A stretch of 13,637 bases of DNA from DASUGM01 sp036274055 (GTDB lineage Bacteria > Acidobacteriota > Vicinamibacteria > Vicinamibacterales > SCN-69-37): assembly GCA_036274055.1 (NCBI GenBank), contig DASUGM010000025.1, forward strand, positions 1 through 13,637, given 5' to 3'. Made by a program: the position numbers and the translations under genes. Positions within the stretch are counted from its first letter, which is position 1. The number at the start of each line of letters is the position of its first letter. Shown here piece after piece: positions 9,853-13,637 of the stretch. The notes beneath the pieces are model-generated. The model ran no database searches and had not been told where the DNA came from. It saw only the letters and a program-made list of their open reading frames with translations.

Positions 9853-10053
9853 ATGAACCGTTTCGAAGGCACGTCCGCCCGGCAGCTCGACCTCGTCGAC
9901 GACCTGAACGGCCCGATTACCGCCCGGCCGGAACCGCGCGCCGCCCGGCCGCCGGCCCTGCGCCTGCTGCAGAAGGACGTCTACGCCGAACTTGCGCGTC
10001 GCCGTCGTCGGGCGCAGATTGCGACCAGGCACTTCCTGGAAGACCGGCAGTAG
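9853..10053 (+). CDS. small basic protein of unknown function (66 aa)
   Basis: I do not recognise this protein. It starts MNRFEGTSARQLDLVDDLNG, continues through a Pro/Arg-rich middle (about residues 22-37, ARPEPRAARPP), and ends in a helix-prone, strongly basic segment (residues about 38-66: LLQKDVYAELARRRRRAQIA, then TRHFLEDRQ). There is no signal peptide, membrane segment or Cys/His metal motif. The run of five Arg at about 49-53 could bind nucleic acid or an acidic partner; this is inference from composition only. The start is well supported by AGGAG at 7 nt. It is divergent from the WYL regulator, and its stop codon TAG forms the first bases of the following heptamer palindrome. Coding status is likely because of the ribosome binding site and GC-rich third positions, but is not proven. 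Confidence 0.65.
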   Translation: MNRFEGTSARQLDLVDDLNGPITARPEPRAARPPALRLLQKDVYAELARRRRRAQIATRHFLEDRQ

Positions 10054-10130
10054 GCCCTGGGCATTAGGCCCTAGGCCCTAGGCCTTTCTTTCGAACCCGC
10101 CAGGGCCCAGGGCCCAACGCCTAGGGCCTG
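10051..10130. repeat. heptamer palindrome at the small gene / glutamate dehydrogenase convergent junction
   Basis: Left arm 10052-10082 carries three AGGCCCT heptamers, separated first by GGGCATT and then directly adjacent. The right arm, 10100-10129, is its reverse complement over 30 positions. All five mismatches are A/G transitions, and the loop is about 17 nt. Some mismatches would be G-U pairs in one transcript and some in the other. The left arm begins within the TAG stop of the 66-residue gene, and the right arm ends 3 bp before the dehydrogenase stop. It probably terminates both transcripts. The paired, mirrored tandem units recall the octamer array at 3153-3329, but the unit sequence is different. 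Confidence 0.8.
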
Positions 10131-10132
10131 TT

Positions 10133-11545
10133 CTACGGAAAGACTCCCAACTCCGCGTACGACCGCGCGATCTTATCTATCGCGGTGCGAAACGCCGCCG
10201 CGCGCAGATCGCCGAGCTTCGGCTGCTGCATCAGCGACTCGCGAATCCCGTGATAGGCGACGATCATCGTCTCTTCGAGTCCCGAGTTGACGATGTCCTG
10301 TTCTTCCGAGCCGCGCGCCAGCGCCTTCCGTTTGTCTTCAGGCAGCGTCTTGCCGGTCAACGCCTCCAGCGCTTTCAGGAAGTCCGTCTCGCTGCGCTCC
10401 TCGAGCCGCTTTTCCATCCGGCCGAACCGCACGTGCGAGAGGTTCTTCAGCCACTCGAAGTACGAGACCGTCACTCCGCCGGCGTTCGCATAGAGATCCG
10501 GCAGGACCATGATGCCGCGGTCGCGGAAGATTTTCTCCGCGTCCGGCGTCGTCGGGCCGTTCGCGCCCTCGAGAATGATTTTCGCCTGCACCTTGCCGGC
10601 GTTGTCCTTCGTCAGGACGTTTTCGAGCGCCGCCGGCACGAGGATGTCGCACGGCAACTCGATTGCGGCGGCGGAGTCGATGTTCTTTGCGCCCGGGAAA
10701 TTCCTGATCGATCCGCTCGCGCGGCGGTGCTTGTCGACGGCGTCCGGATCGAGTCCCTTCTCGTTGGCAATCGCGCCGTCGTACTCGGCGATGGCGACGA
10801 CAATCGCGCCCGCCTCGTGACAGAACTTCGCGGTGTGGTAGCCGACGTTGCCAAGGCCCTGGACGATGACGCGCTTGCCTTCGATGCCGGGGGTGAGGCC
10901 GAGCTTTTTCATGTCCTCAGCGACGCTGCAGGCTTCACGAACGGCGAAGAACAGACCGCGACCGGTCGCTTCGCGGCGTCCGCGGACGCCGCCCTGCGTG
11001 ATCGGCTTTCCCGTGACGCACCCCATCCCGTCGAGTGATCCCGGGTTGAGCGCCATATAGGTGTCGACGATCCACGCCATTTCCCGCTCGCCGGTGCCGT
11101 AATCCGGCGCCGGCACGTCGATGCCAGGACCGATGAAGTTCTTCTTCATCAGCTCATGCGCATACCGCCGAGTAATGCGCTCGAGCTGTTCGGGCGAGTA
11201 TTTCTTCGGATCGATCTGCACCGCGCCCTTGGCGCCGCCGAACGGCACGTCGACAATGGCGCACTTGTAGCTCATCAGCGCCGCCAGCGCCTTCACTTCT
11301 TCCTCGTCGACGAACGGCGCGTAGCGGATGCCGCCCTTGGTTGGCAGCTTGTGATGGCTGTGCTCGACACGCCAGGCGTTGATCGTCTCGATCGTGCCGT
11401 CGGGGTGGCGGAACGGGAACGCCATCCGGTAAACGCTGTTGCACGACTTGATGGTGTCGAGCATCCCCTTGGGATGGTCGGTCGTCGCTGCAGCGTGGTC
11501 GAAGTACTGGTTGACGAAGTCGAACATCGAACCCGCGTGTGACAT
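10133..11545 (-). CDS. glutamate dehydrogenase (Glu/Leu/Phe/Val family, mitochondrial-like)
   Basis: This is a 470-residue cytoplasmic enzyme interconverting glutamate with 2-oxoglutarate and ammonia. Substrate-site lysines lie in LPTKGGIRY (K70), MSYKCAIVDV (K94) and PFGGAKG (K106, the catalytic position). The essential aspartate is D148 in DVPAPDYGTGERE. The Rossmann motif is GLGNVG at about 230-235, and E254 ends the second strand, suggesting NAD+ preference. Several stretches (GPGIDVPAPD, YFEWLKNL, DIVNSGL) read like animal mitochondrial GLUD1. Residues about 377-420 form an extra segment before DIVNSGL that short bacterial enzymes lack. The start at 11545 is likely, though Met7 could also serve. 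It lies 13 bp downstream of the ligase-acyltransferase gene, so the two probably form one operon. Confidence 0.93.
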   Translation of the reverse strand: MSHAGSMFDFVNQYFDHAAATTDHPKGMLDTIKSCNSVYRMAFPFRHPDGTIETINAWRVEHSHHKLPTKGGIRYAPFVDEEEVKALAALMSYKCAIVDVPFGGAKGAVQIDPKKYSPEQLERITRRYAHELMKKNFIGPGIDVPAPDYGTGEREMAWIVDTYMALNPGSLDGMGCVTGKPITQGGVRGRREATGRGLFFAVREACSVAEDMKKLGLTPGIEGKRVIVQGLGNVGYHTAKFCHEAGAIVVAIAEYDGAIANEKGLDPDAVDKHRRASGSIRNFPGAKNIDSAAAIELPCDILVPAALENVLTKDNAGKVQAKIILEGANGPTTPDAEKIFRDRGIMVLPDLYANAGGVTVSYFEWLKNLSHVRFGRMEKRLEERSETDFLKALEALTGKTLPEDKRKALARGSEEQDIVNSGLEETMIVAYHGIRESLMQQPKLGDLRAAAFRTAIDKIARSYAELGVFP

Positions 11546-11558
11546 CGGACCGCCCCCG

Positions 11559-13637
11559 TTAGTGAATAGGCCGAAACAGCTCGCCGACCTTCGATTCTAG
11601 TGCGTCTGTCGCGCGCGCGTAGTCGGTGTCCGGCAGGAGCGGAGGGCCGAATGCGAGCCGCACCCTGGGTGCACGCCAGGGCAGCAACATCTTCCACTGA
11701 AAGCTCCGTCCGCGCGGCCAGATTTCAAACAGGCCGGCGAGCGCGACCGGGACGATCGGCTCGCCGGTGTGGGCGCTGAGGATCGCGGCGCCCTTGCGGA
11801 AGCGCTTGATCTCGCCGTCGATAGAGCGCTCGCCTTCGGGAAAGAGAATCAGCACCTTGCCGAGGCGCAGGCCGGCGGCGCCGGCGCGCATCGCGTTGAC
11901 GAGATTCGCGTCCGGATCGACCGGGACGATGTTGATCGCGCGCGCCAGCCAGGCCATGAACGGTGTCTCGAAGTACTCGGCGGCGCCGACGAAGAAGATG
12001 TCTCGAAACGCCCGGAACGGCAGCGCGGCGGCGAGAAAAAAACCGTCGATGTAGGCCTGATGGTTGGGGCACACGATGAACGGCCCGCGCGCCGGCACAT
12101 GCTCCCGCCCGGTGACGCGAAAGCCGAACCACAGGCGGGCAACGACGCCGAGCCCGCGGATCATCATGTACAGCACAGCGGCGCGGATCAACTTCGACTT
12201 CGACAGGTTGTCGACGATGTCTCGAGCCGGCGGCGCGGCGAGGAGCGACTCCCAGGCCTGGGAGGTGGACACACCCTCCTTCGCTGGCGCTGGTGAATCT
12301 TGCGCGCCTGCTACGGAGGGTAAACCCGCAATCACGGCGTCGACCAGTTGACGGACGGTAAAGATCGTCGCGCGGACGTCGGCGGCGACGCGCGTGCCGC
12401 GCTGCTGTTCGAGCGCGGTCAGCAACTCGACGCGCTCCATCGAATCGAGCGCGAGATCCAGCTCGAGGTTGTCGTCCGGCCGCACCACGGCCTTGTCGAG
12501 CCGCCGCGCGATCGTCGCCGTCAGCGCGGCGCGCTCCGAATCGGCGAGCCAGGCGTTTTCCGCGTCGCTGGTCGGACGCGCCGCCGCGGTGTCGGTCACC
12601 GCGCGTTCACGGACCCGGCGCTCGACTTCGTGCCGCTTGATCTTCCCGGTCGTGGTGCGCGGCAGCGGCTCCAGCCAGATGTCGTAGCTCAGGATGCGCT
12701 TGTGCGCTGGCAGCTTGACTGACAACCCTTCGAGTTCGAACCGGATCAGCTCCCGGACGTTGACGACGCCGCGGGCGCGCAGCGCGTCTTCGTCGGGCAC
12801 GATGACGGCGTGCAAGCGCTCGGAGGAGGGCTCGCCGGGCCGCGTCAGCCCGAGCACGCACAGCTCTTTGATGAACGGCGACTGCCGATAATGCGCTTCG
12901 ATTTCCTCCGGATAAAGGTTCTTGCCCGAGGCGAGAACGATGATCTCTTTCTTGCGGCCGGTGATGAAGAGACGCCCGTCGGCGTCCAGACTGCCGAGAT
13001 CGCCGGTGAAGAGCCAGCCGTCCTTGAGCGCCTCGGCGGTGGCGTCGGGTCGGTTGAAGTACTCGCGCATCACGATCGGGCCGCGAATCAGAATTTCGCC
13101 GTCGGCCGCGATTCGCAACTCGACGCCTGGAAACGCCTGGCCAACGGAAGTGGTGAACCGATCGCCCGGCCGGACGACGGTCGCGCCGCCCGAACATTCG
13201 GTCAGCCCGTAGGCGTTGAGCAGGGTGAAGCCCATCCCGTAGAGATCGCGGCCGATCGCCGGATCGAAACGGGATCCGCCGGTGACGAGCATCCGCATCC
13301 TGGGTCCAAGCGCGCTGTGCACGCGCGCGAACAGCCGCGGGCCCGGATTGACGCCCGTGCGATCGCGCAACCACGTCGTTGCCGCGACCATGCCGCGGAA
13401 GATCCATCGAGAGACCACGCCGCGTTTGGCGACTTCGCCGGTGACGCGCTGGTGGATCAGGTAGAAGAACTGCGGCACGCACGCGAAGATCGTGATCCCG
13501 CGGGTCTGAAGCGCGGCGAGGAGCGAGGTCGAATTCACGGTCTCGAGAAAGACCACGCGGGCGCCGACCGCGAGCGGGATGAGCAGGTTCGCCATCTGCG
13601 CGAGCGCGTGAAACAGCGGCAGCACGCCGAGGACGGC
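11559..13637 (-). CDS. AMP-ligase / acyl-carrier / PlsC acyltransferase fusion (5' end missing)
   Basis: The frame enters from the right edge mid-protein (AVLGVLPLFHAL) and shows 692 residues. The adenylate-forming domain fills about 1-345: YGLTE at 143-147, TGD at 211-213, GRKKEIIV, and the C-terminal lysine K332 in PRTTTGKIKR. A carrier-protein-like domain follows at about 360-430 with LALDSMERVELL, where S399 is the expected phosphopantetheine site. After a linker and a hydrophobic helix (about 475-490), a PlsC-type acyltransferase at about 500-692 carries HQAYID (H526, D531) and FPEGERS (599-605). Together these would activate a fatty acid, hold it as a thioester and transfer it to a lysophospholipid or similar acceptor. 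The domain order is the reverse of E. coli Aas. The acceptor is unknown. The first, N-terminal part of the ligase lies outside the window. Confidence 0.9.
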   Translation of the reverse strand, partial: AVLGVLPLFHALAQMANLLIPLAVGARVVFLETVNSTSLLAALQTRGITIFACVPQFFYLIHQRVTGEVAKRGVVSRWIFRGMVAATTWLRDRTGVNPGPRLFARVHSALGPRMRMLVTGGSRFDPAIGRDLYGMGFTLLNAYGLTECSGGATVVRPGDRFTTSVGQAFPGVELRIAADGEILIRGPIVMREYFNRPDATAEALKDGWLFTGDLGSLDADGRLFITGRKKEIIVLASGKNLYPEEIEAHYRQSPFIKELCVLGLTRPGEPSSERLHAVIVPDEDALRARGVVNVRELIRFELEGLSVKLPAHKRILSYDIWLEPLPRTTTGKIKRHEVERRVRERAVTDTAAARPTSDAENAWLADSERAALTATIARRLDKAVVRPDDNLELDLALDSMERVELLTALEQQRGTRVAADVRATIFTVRQLVDAVIAGLPSVAGAQDSPAPAKEGVSTSQAWESLLAAPPARDIVDNLSKSKLIRAAVLYMMIRGLGVVARLWFGFRVTGREHVPARGPFIVCPNHQAYIDGFFLAAALPFRAFRDIFFVGAAEYFETPFMAWLARAINIVPVDPDANLVNAMRAGAAGLRLGKVLILFPEGERSIDGEIKRFRKGAAILSAHTGEPIVPVALAGLFEIWPRGRSFQWKMLLPWRAPRVRLAFGPPLLPDTDYARATDALESKVGELFRPIH
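12249..12321. repeat. palindromic element embedded in frame in the ligase-acyltransferase linker
   Basis: CTCCCAGGCCTGGGAG (12249-12264) is a perfect 16-bp palindrome. Right beside it, 12273-12290 and 12304-12321 are 18-nt inverted repeats (ACCCTCCTTCGCTGGCGC against the complement of GCGCCTGCTACGGAGGGT) with 3 mismatches and a 13-nt loop. The segment encodes the low-complexity linker (AQDSPAPAKEG, then VSTSQAWE) between carrier and acyltransferase domains. The paired ends resemble dispersed intergenic palindromes I recall in acidobacterial genomes. Insertion of such an element into a tolerant linker is plausible, but copy number cannot be judged here. Confidence 0.55.

Noticed and set aside
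10250..11038. A 262-codon frame antisense to glutamate dehydrogenase
   Set aside because: It is a shadow of the conserved dehydrogenase frame and has no motif of its own.

Overview
The window is high-GC bacterial DNA and very probably comes from an acidobacterium, most likely a Vicinamibacteria-type lineage. Three things point there: a PadR regulator translationally coupled to an ATPase-less MacB/FtsX-type permease (the arrangement known as acidobacterial duplicated orphan permeases, ADOP), a VWFA-related 'acidobacterial domain' protein, and a very large secreted tricorn-like protease. Taxonomy is inferred from gene content only. No tRNA, rRNA, CRISPR array or transposase was recognised.

Layout. 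1-3133: the first 22 codons of a leftward permease, a 51-bp divergent promoter, a PadR repressor and the 897-residue ADOP permease, whose start overlaps the PadR stop. 3134-3336: a convergent junction filled by a 177-bp palindromic array of octamers. 3337-5207: a leftward two-gene operon (exported TPR protein, then a VWA protein) coupled by an ATGA overlap. 5208-5244: a 37-bp divergent promoter. 5245-8532: a secreted tricorn-type S41 protease with a six-blade and a seven-blade propeller and a Pro/Gly/Thr minisatellite inside the second propeller. 8533-8653: a second convergent junction holding a 99-bp imperfect palindrome. 8654-9637: a leftward WYL-family regulator. 9638-9852: a regulatory intergenic region with a perfect dyad, a possible pseudoknot and a Shine-Dalgarno hairpin. 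9853-10053: a 66-residue unknown basic protein. 10051-10130: a third convergent palindrome, built from heptamers and starting inside the stop codon. 10133-13637: a leftward operon of an AMP-ligase/carrier/acyltransferase fusion (truncated by the window edge) followed by a glutamate dehydrogenase resembling the mitochondrial type.

Functional reading. Most of the first 8.5 kb encodes envelope or exported proteins: permeases, a VWA/TPR pair and a peptidase. The right third is lipid activation/acyl transfer and nitrogen metabolism. No single new multi-gene defence or mobile system is evident. The most unusual signal is non-coding. All three complete convergent junctions carry long imperfect palindromes with unrelated sequences; two are built from short tandem units facing each other. 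A fourth palindromic segment lies in frame inside a protein linker. A compact structured leader also precedes the small unknown protein. Starts 7-8 nt downstream of -10-like hexamers suggest leaderless transcription of three genes.
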